Part shown: piece after piece, positions 34,783 through 51,647 of the stretch
Layout: each line of letters starts with the position of its first letter
Position numbering within the stretch: the first letter of the stretch is position 1
Assembly: GCF_026151205.1 (NCBI RefSeq)
Contig: NC_087081.1
Location: forward strand, 11,161,113-11,225,112
DNA length: 64,000 nucleotides
From: Bolinopsis microptera
Lineage: Eukaryota > Ctenophora > Tentaculata > Lobata > Bolinopsidae
Reading direction: 5' to 3'
Translations under genes and position numbers: made by a program
The notes under the pieces: model-generated
Databases searched by the model: none
What the model saw: only the letters and a program-made list of their open reading frames with translations
Told to the model about the DNA's origin: nothing

Positions 34783-36452
34783 CTTATATCAATAACATTT
34801 GTACAGAATTGTCAGAAATTGTCATCAGAAACATCACAACAATGCGACTCATCAATTATGTTCTTATCCGGATATTACATACACACTTATCAAAATCAGG
34901 TTTGTTGTTGATATCGAGTGGATTCTTGACCAATGATCAAATTCTTGTTTAAATGATTGATCAGTTTATTGGGAAAATGAACTCCTCTCATTCTTGCATT
35001 GTCAAAGTGAAGAGTAAAAAAGACAAACTAAACGTACATATCACACTGCAAAATCAAGCAATAATTAAATTAAACAGCAGGAAAACAAAACGTTTTTCGG
35101 GAATTTGGTGTTTTATATCAAGTTTCTGATGATACCTGACGATGTAATGCACAGAACAGAAGTACTGTTGCGTTGGGTACAGTACAAATTTGTGTCCTGA
35201 GAATAGTAATTAGAATGTAATGACACGTGGTAGTAAAAATTGCACGTGCGACAACACCGTTGCCTGGGATAAATGTTAAAACTTTAACCACGTGGCATAC
35301 CACGTGACTTGGCCAACTTCCTTGCCTTGTAGAAACATGGTTGCAGCTTCTAGCTTTAAGTTGCGGTGCTAAACTGCCAGATTTTCCTACATTGTATCAT
35401 TTAGCTTGATACATGTAACATCTCATTATGCTAATTCAATTTTAACAAGAGGTTATTAATACTGATATAATTACAGATTAAAATCAATGTCTTAGTCACG
35501 ATTCCCCACCTTAAACTTGCAGCGATCCCGTCATTACTTATTACAGCGAAGCGAGCTTTTAGTACGATCCAAATTAAACGAAGATTTGACTACTAGTTGC
35601 TGTTAGAAATTTTCCAGTCGATCAAACCCGACCCTGTTTACACGGTTCATAGCTGGGGACCAGGCGACAAAGGGGATTATCTAAATCAATAAAATAAAGC
35701 GTACTGCAAGTGTAACTTGATCACAAATTCCAGAGTTGTTTAAACAGAGGTTAAACAAGAATCAAGTTGAATTATTTAGTAGCATATAAAATAGCGCCTC
35801 TCCCTCTAAAATAAAATTCTCGCAGAATTCGAAAGGTCCGAGAATACCTTATTTGTGCCTCCGTTTTCTTATCTGCTCATTCAAATATTGAATAAATATG
35901 AGATTAGCTGACTGGGTCGACTAAAAGGTGAGTAGAAAGAGCTACCGTATTTAGTCAATTCAGTTTCCTCCGTAATTTATAGGATATCTTAGAACATTAA
36001 CATAATATGTTCTAAGATAAAGGTTTGCTATGCTGGAGGTTACGAGAGGCGGAGACGGTTTAATTTTAAGTAACTATTGTACTTGTAGCATTTAAAACTT
36101 GTCTTTACTAAACATGGTATTGTTCAATCGTCTCCACGCAGATACTTTAATTATTTTGTTTTTCCCAAATATATTTTCATTCCCAATTTTCTCGATATTA
36201 CTAGTGGTTTTAACAACACAAGGGATCAGTTATCGTTCATTCAGGCCATTCCTAATCATTATCAAATATCATTGAGTTCATTGGTTTTTTTAACCATCCA
36301 TCATCACATAAGCTGATACATATAGAATTTGGACGAAAAATTAATGTAAATATATATACAATGTACTCACCGATAGTCTTGAGTCAACTGTTTTGTTCAT
36401 CATAAAAAAGCAAATGTTGTCCGCAATTTTAATAGGAACACGCGCATTTAAA
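34783..36452. other. Intergenic, 5' of the Ras-like gene
   Basis: The minus-strand promoter of the Ras-like gene should lie near 34783-35400. Several CACGTG hexamers occur (35225, 35290, 35302). No coding exon recognised in the remainder. Confidence 0.4.
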
Positions 36453-36556
36453 AGTACCAATTTAAAAGTACCGATTTAAAAGTACCGATTTAAAAGTACC
36501 GATTTAAAAGTACCGATTTAAAAGTACCGATTTAAAGGTCCGATTTAAAGGTGCCG
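36453..36556 (+). repeat. 14-bp tandem repeat (AAAAGTACCGATTT)
   Basis: About seven to eight copies, the last ones degraded to AAAGGTCCGATTT and AAAGGTGCCGAT. AT-rich intergenic location. Confidence 0.9.
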
Positions 36557-37314
36557 ATAAAAAATTGCGATATTTATTTAATCATACGATCAACTCATCA
36601 ACTGTTAAAGAAGAAAAGAAGGATTCGTGGATTTACACGATGTGATTATCTGTTTTGTCGAAAATGAATATCATTGTCTACATCATTGACCTATTAAGTA
36701 TTAACGAACACTATAAGAATGGTCACTAGACCACCAATACAATTATAATGCCCAGTTCTGCCGTTTTCTGACAAAAGTGCTTAAGTAACATTTTGGAAAT
36801 TTCGGGTTTTTTGGTCTAACTTTTGTTTTTGGGTCAAGAACTATCCCTGAGGACCATTGGATACATTCACCGACCCCCCGAAACCCCCTTTTTGGAACCC
36901 CCTAAAATGCAAAAAATGGTCATTTTTCTGAGAAAAGTGCTTAAGTAACATTTTGGAAAACGGGTGCCGTTTATTTCAAAAATGGTGCCATTTCGGGAAC
37001 TGAAAATGGTGGCATTGTTTTCTACGTCCAAAACTGGCCTAGTGACAGCAATTTGGTGATCGTGGGTCCTTTGGCCTGGGAGAAAACAATTTATGTCACT
37101 TAAGCACTTTTGTGAAAACGGGCTCGTTTTCTCACAAAAGTGCTTAAGTGCCATTATACGTTTAATTAAATGTTGATTCTGCCAACTGAAACTATATAAT
37201 CGGTACTAACAAATCTAAATTTTCACGACGGATCGATTGGTGATGGTCATAAACTTCAGAAACGCCAGCTTCGCCGTCAAAATTGCCGATTTGTCAATGC
37301 AGAAAATTTCAAAA

Positions 37315-37906
37315 TACCTTACAAGACATTTTTGTGGCGGACCAATTTGCGACGACCGAAATTTTGGCGGTCCGAAAATATGGCGAAATTGGACAAAAAC
37401 CGTCACATTTCGGACGTCACAGAAAATAAGGGTATTTTTCATCATTTTGTTTTCTGACACAAAGGAAATTCAAAATTTTCTAAAAATCGGTAAAATCATG
37501 TTGAAACAAAATGAAACTTATAAATCGATTTCTTCATCTTCCTCTAAGGGGTCCGGCTCGACTCTTTCAGTTTCACTTATTGAGTTTGGTATTAAATTGT
37601 TTATCTTGACTTAGTAATAGTCTCTTATAAGACGTTTATGTTAGCACATATATGTAATTTATTGTAAATTTAAAACGTATTACTTGACATTAAATTCATC
37701 ATGGAATATTGTGTTTATTTGTCCCACCATCATATCACTAACTTTTCAAGAACAAAATGAATCGATAAAGCCACAATTATTGGAATAAGCTAAAAATAAT
37801 GCGACGGATTCTATTACGACGACCGAAATTTTGGCGGTCCGAAAATATGGCGAAATTTCGAGAAAACCGTCGCATTTCGTACGTTATAAAAAAGTCTTGT
37901 AAGGTA
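37315..37906. mobile_element. MITE nested in the 4-kb transposon (592 bp)
   Basis: The ends are TACCTTACAAGAC and its complement, sharing the TACCTTAC start with the elements at 14.9 and 28.2 kb. Two internal direct copies of CGACGACCGAAATTTTGGCG occur at about 37341 and 37818. A minus-strand frame at about 37540-37612 ends in an acidic tail (EPDPLEEDEEIDL, then stop), comparable to the tail remnant in the 14.9-kb element. Confidence 0.75.
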
Positions 37907-37951
37907 TACGTCATAATTTGCTTTAACATTTTTTATTCTCTTATAAGTTGA

Positions 37952-38725
37952 GACTGGCGGGATTATCGACAGGCAAGGGAACATTACCAAAGAGATAGAA
38001 GCGATTTGCCTCACTGCTCCTTCTCTATTGATATGGAGAAAGTTCCTTTACTACTACACATGCCGGAGTACAAGGAGGCCATTTTTACAAGACGCCTTGT
38101 CACATTTGACGAGACCTTCGCGAGGCTGGGGTCAGACGGAGCTCCTTTAGCGATTCTTTGGAATGAGTTAATTTCAGGAAGGAAAGATGAGAATGTGTCC
38201 TCGACTTGGATAAGGGCAATAAAACATTTTGCCGCAGGCAAGATTGATGGTAGCAGGGAGATCATTTTTTGGGCAGACAATTGTTCTGCTCAAAACAAGT
38301 GTTGGACTTTATTTACTGCCCTATGTTCAATTTAAAACAGCCCAGATATTGACCTGGACAAGATAACGGTCAAGTATCTAGAGCCAGGGCACACCTTTAT
38401 GAGTGCAGACTCATTCCACCATAAAGTGGAGTTGTGCATTAAAGTTAAACAATCAAGTCAACTTCATGATTATAAGGACTTTGTTCAGGCAGTTGAACAG
38501 GTGGGTACTGCGATAAGCATGAACTGCACAGACTTTGAATCTTGGCCAAGGTACTACGGAACAAGCAACCGTTTTAAAACTGAGAGACCTCTCTTAAAAG
38601 ATGTTAAAGTTGTAAGTTTCCAGCGTGGGTCTGTAGAAATGGAATGGAAAACAAATCATGAGGAGGTTTCCTTTCATTTCACTCCATTTCTCAGACAAAA
38701 AGACGAGAGACTCATTTCCATCTAG
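37952..38725 (+). pseudogene. DDE-like transposase relic with an in-frame stop
   Basis: About 258 codons in one frame. The reading is HYQRDRSDLPHCSFSIDMEK near the start, then FTRRLVTFDETFA, FWADNCSAQNKCWTLFTAL, and VKYLEPGHTFMSADSFHHKV, ending DERLISI-stop. The pattern of D (SIDMEK), D (WADN) and a downstream acidic/His block suits an RNase-H-fold transposase, but the catalytic residues are my inference. I recall similar uncharacterised ORFs in other invertebrate repeats; this could not be checked. A TAA at 38333-38335 interrupts the frame between TALCSI and NSPDIDLD, and there is no clear start, so the copy is probably inactive unless the stop is read through. An upstream exon may have been displaced by the nested MITE. 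Confidence 0.6.
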
Positions 38726-40304
38726 GTTGCAAAATAGCTTTCGCCCAGGAAGAGCCCCGGGGGATAGCTACTCCCAAAAAACAAGACATTATACGTAAAC
38801 TGTGCAGGCTTATGGCCCCGAGTAGTAGGGTATTATGGATGAACTTGCCTGATAGTACAGATATAACAGATCTTAATCGAGTGTTTGACTAAAAATCATC
38901 TATTTCTTGTATTATTTACCATTTATTTATGTACAGTATTACTTACAATTAAATGTTACATTTTTATACGCTTGTTTTTCTTTGCCTCGCGTTACGATAT
39001 CAATAATTCGCAAACCATTGGTCTTTATGAAGAAAGCCTCATCTGAGTTCTTAATTTAATTTCTAAAGAAAGAAACTTATTTATTATTATCCCGTACTTT
39101 CACCAATCACCTCTTCGTTGAAATGCTGTTAGAATTCCGACTATTTTTTAATCCGCTGGGGAGAAGGGAGTGTTTTTGTGTTCTTAAACCACCACCAATC
39201 AATTTGTCGTAAAATTTTAGGTCAGAATGATCGCAGATAAAGTTCCTACTAATGTGGCTGTACTTAAGCACTTTTCTCAGAAAACGAAATTTTCAAATTT
39301 TCTGTTTCAGCGTGTCCCCTTTTTACAACCAATGTTTTATCACAACAGTTTAAGGCTAATTTTTTTCCCTACTCTTGCCGAAGGCAAAAAGATCGTAGGG
39401 AATAAGTAATCGGGTTTGGATATATGAGGTGGCCCGACGGTCCTACGTTGATGACAAAAGTCTGCTCCTTCGCAATATAGACCACTCCCCTATAATTATG
39501 TGTATAAAAGGAGTCTATTTTGTGCGCGCGACGCCGGTTATGAGTTAATTAATTACAGGCATAGCAACGAGTTTTTGGTGCTTGACGACTGTTACAAACG
39601 GATTATATATAATCATCAATATAAGTGTTATTTTGGTGAAACAAGCTTAATAAATTACCGAGTGATAAAATTCAGCAAGTCAAAACAAATAGAATTATGA
39701 TATCAGCTGACTCGTGGCTGTGGGCTGATTATTTAACAGTTCATCGACACTGAATGGTAGAAAGCATTGGAATACATAGTTGAGAATAGAAGTTACTTTA
39801 CAGTTACATTCAAGAAGCAACTGTAATACTGTAATATCAAGATTGCGGTATGCTTTTAAAGAATCCTATATCAAATAAAAGGCTTGATAAGTCGATGGTG
39901 CTGTGATGTGTCGAGTAAGCATAATATAACATATAAAAATGTATTAGTTTATGTTAGATACAAATAATAACTAAGACGAAACAGCATATTTTATTACAGT
40001 CAATAAGTTGGCATACGATGCAGTTATATGACGTGACATGATATGCATATCGTTATTGTTAACACGAAACAAAACCGCGCAAAGTATGAAATGATCTACA
40101 ACCAAACCACATACAGATCACAAATAAACGGCGACACCTCAGATGCGCGCAGGATTTTTCAAGTTCTGTACGCCTAATATAATATAAACGATTATTACAT
40201 CATACATTGTACATGCGCCAAACACCACTCTGGGATACAATAAAGTAGAACAATTAAATTGTATGCAGTAGGGAAATTTGATCGTGCGTGGTGTTACCGC
40301 GGCG

Positions 40305-40600
40305 AAATTCTTGTTTGTTTTACTTTCGATGACCAATGGTTTGAACGGGTCATTTTCATCAGAACATGGAGCTTTTTTCTGATGTGGCTGTACTTAAGCA
40401 CTTTTCTCAGAAAACGAAATTTCAAATTTTCTATTTCAGCGTGTCCCCTATTTACAACCAATGTTTCATCGCAACAGTTTTAGGCTAATTTTTCGTTTTA
40501 CTTTCGATGACCAATGGTTTGAACGGGTCATTTTCATCAGAACATGTAGTATTTGTCGATGTGACTGTACTTAAGCACTTTTCTAAGAAATTCAAACTAT
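40305..40600 (+). repeat. Tandem duplication near the right end of the transposon
   Basis: A block beginning TTTTACTTTCGATGACCAAT and ending in the CTTAAGCACTTTTCT motif occurs at about 40317 and again at about 40496, a period near 180 bases. A related copy of the CTTAAGCAC part with TTTCAGCGTGTCCCC is at 39250-39360. Confidence 0.75.
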
Positions 40601-40811
40601 AATTTGTGATTTTGAGGCACTTTCTGAGAAGTTAGGATGATGAAACCTTGTCATAAGTCTCAAAAGTCGACCAAGTACCTTAGAAACATATTGGGTGCAG
40701 TTTAAATTGGACAGTAGCTAGCCCAGAGCAATTACAGAATTGAAATCTTTAAAGTCAATTTGCACAAAAAGAACCTTGTGTTACTTAAGCACTTTTGTCA
40801 GAAAACGGCAG

Positions 40812-41992
40812 AGTTAGGGTTTTAACGTATCAGCTTTCGAAATTCAGTCTGTTCACCGAACAGCATAAACGAAGATTGATTTCGAACTTATGGCAATTTT
40901 CAGGAATATTGGAAAAGCTGGTCGTAAATGGTCGTTATTTCAGTCTGCGTTGTGGTAAAAATAATTGCGTACGATTTCTTGCAAATTTAAGGTTTTAACG
41001 GATGAAAATACAAAACGAAAGGGCTTGTTGAATGTTAATGCAAATATCAGCCGATTTGAAATATGAGTTCCGCTAGTTCCATGTACTTATAATTGTTGAA
41101 GGCAATATAAATGTGAAAGGAGTTGATACATCATGCATGCAGCTGTAATTCCAATAACCGTTAACCAACTATCGAATGCATTTGTAGAAATCAAAGTTCA
41201 AACGACGATTTCGGATTTCCCATTATTATAGTCATGAATAATTAGAAATAGAATGTGCATTGTGCTTAATACTTTAATACAAAAGATGGGCATATCGAAT
41301 GATACGTACGGACGACACGAATTGTAGACGAAACAGTTTCAGCGCAGTCCGCGAAACCAATGAAGAAATGAGTAGAGCTCGCACATGGTGCAGATGTACG
41401 TGATATGTTGATATGAACGCGACGACTGTGATCGATTACGCGCCAAATGGACGTAACGTCGCGCGCGTACGTTACGTACGTACGCGCGTGCGTCGCGTGA
41501 CTGACGTCAGGATGCGCGCGATCGGTCATAGAGTAAAATACTAAGCGTCTTCCATTTATGGTTCGAAATGTACAACCGAATGGTGAATCGTTGCGTGGCT
41601 TCTTCATCATTAATTTGTATGATTCCAGGAACCATCAACCAACCAGGATGTTGATAAATTAAACGCGTTAATTACTTAAGAGCTTTTGAGAAATCATGGC
41701 AACGTTTACATGAACATAAAAGAATAATCATGCAATATACTAGGTTCTACTAGTTTTCTCTTTCCTGGTGACAAAAGCTTAAATGTATTCAAGTCGGTGA
41801 ATAAATAAGAAGACCCCAGTTTAAAATTGTTAAGTACCAAAAGCTTAGTCAAAACTGATGCAACCCGAAATTATAAAAACATTTTTAATTAATTTAAACC
41901 AAAAAAGGTTATAATAATGGTAAACATTAATCTGTTCTGTTAGTAACAATAAATATCTAAAACGGATGATCAATAGGCAGACTCTTCCAGAG
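40812..41992. other. Intergenic, 3' of adenylate kinase 2
   Basis: No gene seen. A 70-base CG-rich alternating purine-pyrimidine patch lies at 41455-41523. Confidence 0.45.
41455..41523. repeat. CG-rich alternating purine-pyrimidine tract
   Basis: Contains overlapping palindromes such as CGTACGTTACGTACGTACG flanked by GCGCGCG and CGCGCGTGCG, then GACGTCA. It stands out sharply from the AT-rich surroundings and is a candidate Z-DNA-forming or cruciform segment. Confidence 0.7.
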
Positions 41993-47621
<5,629 letters not shown>

Positions 47622-48043
47622 GATAATCTAGCAATATTATTCAAACATTATTATAACCATAAAGTAACGGGCTAAGTAGCAAGCAAGTTATATATACTTA
47701 AACACGATTATATGAAAATCAATTTTTTTTTCCTGTGTATTATTTTCTTAACTTCAAGCACAAATCACAATTTTGTGCTACTGCTAGTACTGTCAAATTA
47801 TAACAAAATAAATGAATATATAATATAAATTATAGATATTCATTAGGTATCATACCCTCTCTGCTTCTTCCTTAACATTTACTAAGCTGAGATGATAACA
47901 AAAACGTAAATTGTCTTGTCCTAATTATCCTATCTGGTTAAAAAGCTATCACTCAATTGTTCGATGGGACAATGTACCAACTTTCATTCGATTTATTCTC
48001 TATTGAGCTATTAACAAATCAACAGACTCGACTGGTATCAAAG
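47622..48043. other. AK2 5' flank
   Basis: AT-rich, no gene. The AK2 promoter and any 5' untranslated exon should lie here. Confidence 0.4.
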
Positions 48044-50193
48044 CTTTGTTTGGGAATAGAACCTTCAGTACCTCAATTGTGTCTTGTGCCATCCTCGTGA
48101 CCTTGCTAGATGGTCATTCAAGAAAAATTCAGTCAAAACAGTGAAATATGGGGCGCAGAAGCTGAAATTCGAAAATTTCCTACCCGTAGGACATTTTCAA
48201 AACCGCGAAATTTAAGTCAAGGAGACGGCAGAAATGCTTCTCTTCAAAAATCCTCCAAAATCTCTTCTTACATATTGCAATAGATTACTTGCAATAGATT
48301 ACTATGGTCGCCTTGAAAGCACTGAAAACAAACTACTCTGTGCTGCATTTCACGAGCAAATCATGCTGTGCCTTCCTTGGTATACCAACACCTCAAAGCT
48401 TCTCACCAAATACAACTTTTTTTATGAAAATCTTTTCAAAATTTACATACAATATAACATGTGGCGCAAAATAAAATCAAAATATAACTGATTGCGATCT
48501 CTAAAGGACAGATGTATGTAAATTTCAAAGGGAAACCAGAACGCAGTAAAATTGTAGTCGAAACCACACCGCACAAGCCTAGTCCCTGGTAAATGAAAAT
48601 CAATCAAATAATATGTTGATAAAAAATCATATCCCATCAGTCCTTCTCGGAGCTTACGATCTTATTGTTCCTTATAACATGAACTCGCTGAGGCTCCAAT
48701 TCCCGTTTCTGCTTAACTTCAAGAACTAACTTCCTGAAGGCAGCTCTCTGCTCGGCTGATCGGTCGGGGCTGATGTACACTGAGTCATACCCCTCCACTT
48801 CTCTTAGTTTTCTCGCTTTGCTCAACACTCGCCGCACATGATCTGAGCCGCTGAGGGTGAACTTGATAGGTTTAACGGCTGGTCCTCCATCTGATACAGT
48901 TCTCCCCATCCTACAGCAAGAAACGATTCGAGGTTTCTCATCTATGTTTTCTAGTACCTCAAGCACTCTCTTTTCCACTCTTTTCCACTCTTTTCTGGTA
49001 GACCGTAGATGACCAGATTTTGACTACGATCCTTTTCCTCGGAGGCACTTTTCAGAGCACCTTTCATTTTCTTAGGCGCTCTAGCGCCTTGCTGCATGAA
49101 TTCTTCACAACTGACGACCAGGCTTTGAGTTCAATTTTCACTGTCGTCTGAACAGAGGTCAAATCTTCACTTTTCTTCTCAAGCAATTGTCCTTGCAGTT
49201 TAATCACAGTGTTCTGATCTGCAATCTTTTCGTCCTTCAGTTGGTCGATTTCATCTTGTAGTTTGGTGGCTGAAAACAACAGCGGTGAACAATAACTGTC
49301 GAGAATGTCGATAAAAGTTTCCATCCAATCACACAGTATAGCCTTGGTGATCTGAGGCTTGTTGAGCGTTTCTTTACGTAACACATTGGATTTCTGAACA
49401 CCTGCCGCTTGACGCATATCGTTGAGTAGCATAATCTGAGCACCCAAAATCTGTTCAGCATACGCCATACATTGATCTGAATTTGAGTGTAGAGTAATTC
49501 ATCACTATTTCATCGTCAAGATTCTCCAAGTATTTGTTAACCATGATGTACAATGTACACGCAGGGCCAGTTTAATATACACGAGTATATTATCTGCTAC
49601 ACAGTGAGAGCTGTTTAAACCGACGCAAAAGCAATTAACTGATAAGACAATACTTCAAAACTTCCCCCACCCATCTTCCTCAAAATTTAAGCTCTCCACC
49701 CAAATCAGTCATAATATGAGGGAAGAATTCGTGAATACCTGGAAATCTGCCAAGGCCTCCTCGCCAAGACTAGAAGTCTATAATTTAATTAAACATGATT
49801 TTGAACCAGAGGCATATCTACGAATGATGAAAATACCTGATGTTCAAAAAAGCTTGACAAGTTTTCGTATCAGCTGCCACAACCTCTACATCGAAAGGGG
49901 CAGATACGAAACCCCCCTTCTACCAAGAGAAGAACGTTGGTGCACTTACTGCTTTTTCAGCAAAGGGCTCAAGCCTATTGAGGACGAAAATCACGAATTA
50001 ATTGACTGTTTGCCTCACTACTCAGTTAGGGAAAAATCCCACCCAAAACATCACTGACCTAGCCGGTCTGCTCTCCAACAAAACTCTAGATCCTACCAAA
50101 TTTACTGCCACAGCAAGAGCAATCCGTTCAATTCTCTCTGTGAACGAACAATATACAGCCTTTTATAAGAGCCCAGATTTCATAATGCTATAG
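48044..50193 (+). pseudogene. LINE-A-type ORF2 C-terminal relic, interrupted
   Basis: Remnants of the C-terminal third of a LINE-A-like ORF2 occur in two pieces. The first (48044-48425) contains FSQNSEIWGAEAEIRKFP, matching STSNAAIWGDTGRHP in LINE-A, and YYGRLES...FHEQIMLCLPWY, matching YKERLEQ...FEEQATLNLSWF. The second (49716-50193) contains FRISCHNLYIERGRYETPL, matching FRSSSHRFNVETGRYGKK, with WCTYC and EDENHELIDC preserving the Cys/His motif. A frameshift near 50030 moves to the frame ending SPDFIML-stop at 50193. Between the pieces lies an oppositely oriented LINE fragment. Confidence 0.7.
48637..49468 (-). pseudogene. LINE ORF1 relic inserted antisense in another LINE relic
   Basis: Reading on the minus strand: MAYAEQILGAQIML at 49468, then a coiled-coil segment (ATKLQDEIDQLKDEKIAD), then EEKDRSQNLVIYGLPEKS in a shifted frame. 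Next come IVSCCRMGRTV, VKPIKFTLSGSDHVRRVL and YDSVYISPDRSAEQRAAFRK. This is the RNA-binding region of a LINE ORF1 protein with a trailing basic domain. Two frameshifts break it, one near 49064 and one near 48970, where an 11-base word (TTTTCCACTC-C-like) is repeated about three times. Confidence 0.65.
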
Positions 50194-50433
50194 GACCTTA
50201 AAATAAAATTGAACCATACAAACTCGATTTCTTTTTGTTTTTAACTAGTAATATATAACATTTCTAAATTATTACACATTTGTAAATAATTAGAATTGTG
50301 TAACTTAAATTATTTCAGAATTACAACTATTTTGTTCTCAATAAAGTAGTTATCACTTTCGTATCCTTGCATCCTTGTATCCTTGTATCCTTGTAACCTT
50401 GCGTCCTATATTGATGATTTTCCGTTTATCAGA

Positions 50434-50547
50434 GCTTTCTTTAGGAATAAAATTTTTAGTACCTCAATCGTGTCTTGTGCCATCCTCAGTGACCTTGCTA
50501 GATGGTCTTTTTTTTATAAATTCAGTCTAAACAGTGAAATATGGGTT
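50434..50547 (+). pseudogene. Second copy of a LINE-A-type ORF2 segment
   Basis: About 110 bases closely repeat 48044-48150, sharing GTACCTCAAT(T/C)GTGTCTTGTG and CTTGCTAGATGGTC. In frame it reads ILSDLARWSF then FSLNSEIW, resembling HLSLLKWTLGV...SNAAIWG of LINE-A. It is a separate fragment downstream of the main relic. Confidence 0.6.
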
Positions 50548-50655
50548 GTTAGTTCTGATCACATGTTTATTTACCTTTTATGTGATAAACTACATTTTAC
50601 CAGTTTTAATACTTTCAACACTACTATATAACAAATAATTTGAGGTTTGACATGA

Positions 50656-51618
50656 GGAGAAACGACACGAAAACGAAATGTCAAGAAAAGTCCAGAGAAA
50701 ACTGGTGCTACAGCACAAAAGGATGCAACTGAAGATGAAAAAGATCGTAGTTGTGAATGCAGAAGGTATATCGCAGAGGAGTTTTCATTAGCTTGTGCAA
50801 CCTGTGATATGTACTGGCATTATTGCTGTGTTGGACTGACAGGTCTGACACAAGAAGAAGGCGACCATCTGTCTAACTGGCGTTGTCAGAATTGTTTTAT
50901 ATCACCTTACATAAAAAGCAAAAGGACTCAGACCTCGAACCCTGATAATGAAGAAACAAAAATACTACGGAATTTTATTAGGCAGGAACTTGAGGCCCTT
51001 ACACCTTGTATCAGAGGGGTTGTTGAAAACGCAGTGAACGAGAACATTTCAACTAACTTTGAGTCTGAAAAAACTAAAGAAATATCAAATATAGTGAACC
51101 AGGCTTTCCAGTCCTTCGCTGATGTTACTGCAAATAGTCAGAAGAAAGTGATGGAAGAAATGAGCCTACAGCAAGCTTCACAAAGTGTTGTCAGTAAAGT
51201 TCAGACAAAGATGCACACTGATGCATATGAGCGAAATTTAAGGAAGCTCAATCTGTGTGTTTTGAATGTACCAGAGAGCAAGAAAGCTAACTCCAAGCTA
51301 CGCCAGGAAGAGGACTCGAATTTCTGCAAGGAGACATTAAAGATTGAAAAAAGTGACTTTATCAGTTGCCATCGTGCAGGTAAAGTGGATCCAGATAAGC
51401 CAGACTCCTGTCGGCCATTAATCATCCAGACAGCTGACGAGGAGTCAGTTAACTTTTATTCCAACCATGGCAAGGGCTGGAGAGAGTCATCATACTGGAT
51501 AAATCTGGATCTCTGCAGAGCAGACCGAGAGATCCGTTTTTTAGCCAGAGAAGAGAGGAAGAAGAGGCGGGAAGAAGCAGAGAAGAAAAAGACAGAGAAG
51601 AAGGTGGAGAAGAAGTAA
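50656..51618 (+). CDS. LINE-C ORF1 protein with N-terminal PHD finger
   Basis: The frame opens at 50656. A PHD/RING-type zinc finger reads CECRRYIAEEF, CATCD, HYCC, then WRCQNC, so the Cys4-His-Cys3 pattern is complete. A coiled-coil region (about TKEISNIVNQAFQSFADV) follows, then LNLCVLNVPESKK (the RNA-binding-like domain), CHRAGKVDPDKPDSCRPLI, and a strongly basic tail, REERKKRREEAEKKKTEKK. CR1-group ORF1 proteins often carry PHD fingers. No ATG lies at the frame's start; the ATG at 50652 is in another frame, so a base has probably been lost there. Otherwise this ORF is surprisingly intact for an element whose ORF2 is broken. Confidence 0.75.
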   Translation, partial: GETTRKRNVKKSPEKTGATAQKDATEDEKDRSCECRRYIAEEFSLACATCDMYWHYCCVGLTGLTQEEGDHLSNWRCQNCFISPYIKSKRTQTSNPDNEETKILRNFIRQELEALTPCIRGVVENAVNENISTNFESEKTKEISNIVNQAFQSFADVTANSQKKVMEEMSLQQASQSVVSKVQTKMHTDAYERNLRKLNLCVLNVPESKKANSKLRQEEDSNFCKETLKIEKSDFISCHRAGKVDPDKPDSCRPLIIQTADEESVNFYSNHGKGWRESSYWINLDLCRADREIRFLAREERKKRREEAEKKKTEKKVEKK

Positions 51619-51647
51619 ATAGCAGTGACAAAGAATGTAGTCAGCCC

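Larger units (their letters stand above)
36758..40811. mobile_element. Decayed DNA transposon, 4.05 kb, terminal inverted repeats
   Basis: The ends are exact inverted copies over about 30 bases, beginning CTGCCGTTTTCTGACAAAAG and including GTGCTTAAGTAA. AGTT lies directly outside both ends (36754-36757 and 40812-40815), a plausible 4-base target duplication. Related motifs (AAGCACTTTTCTCAGAAAAC, either orientation) recur inside near both ends at about 36924, 37083, 37130, 39256, 40389 and 40570, resembling subterminal transposase-binding sites. A transposase relic lies at 37952-38725, and a MITE is nested at 37315-37906. I cannot assign the superfamily. Confidence 0.8.

Noticed and set aside
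36867-37154. 95-codon minus-strand ORF
   Set aside because: Lies in the subterminal repeats of the 4-kb transposon and has no protein-like features.
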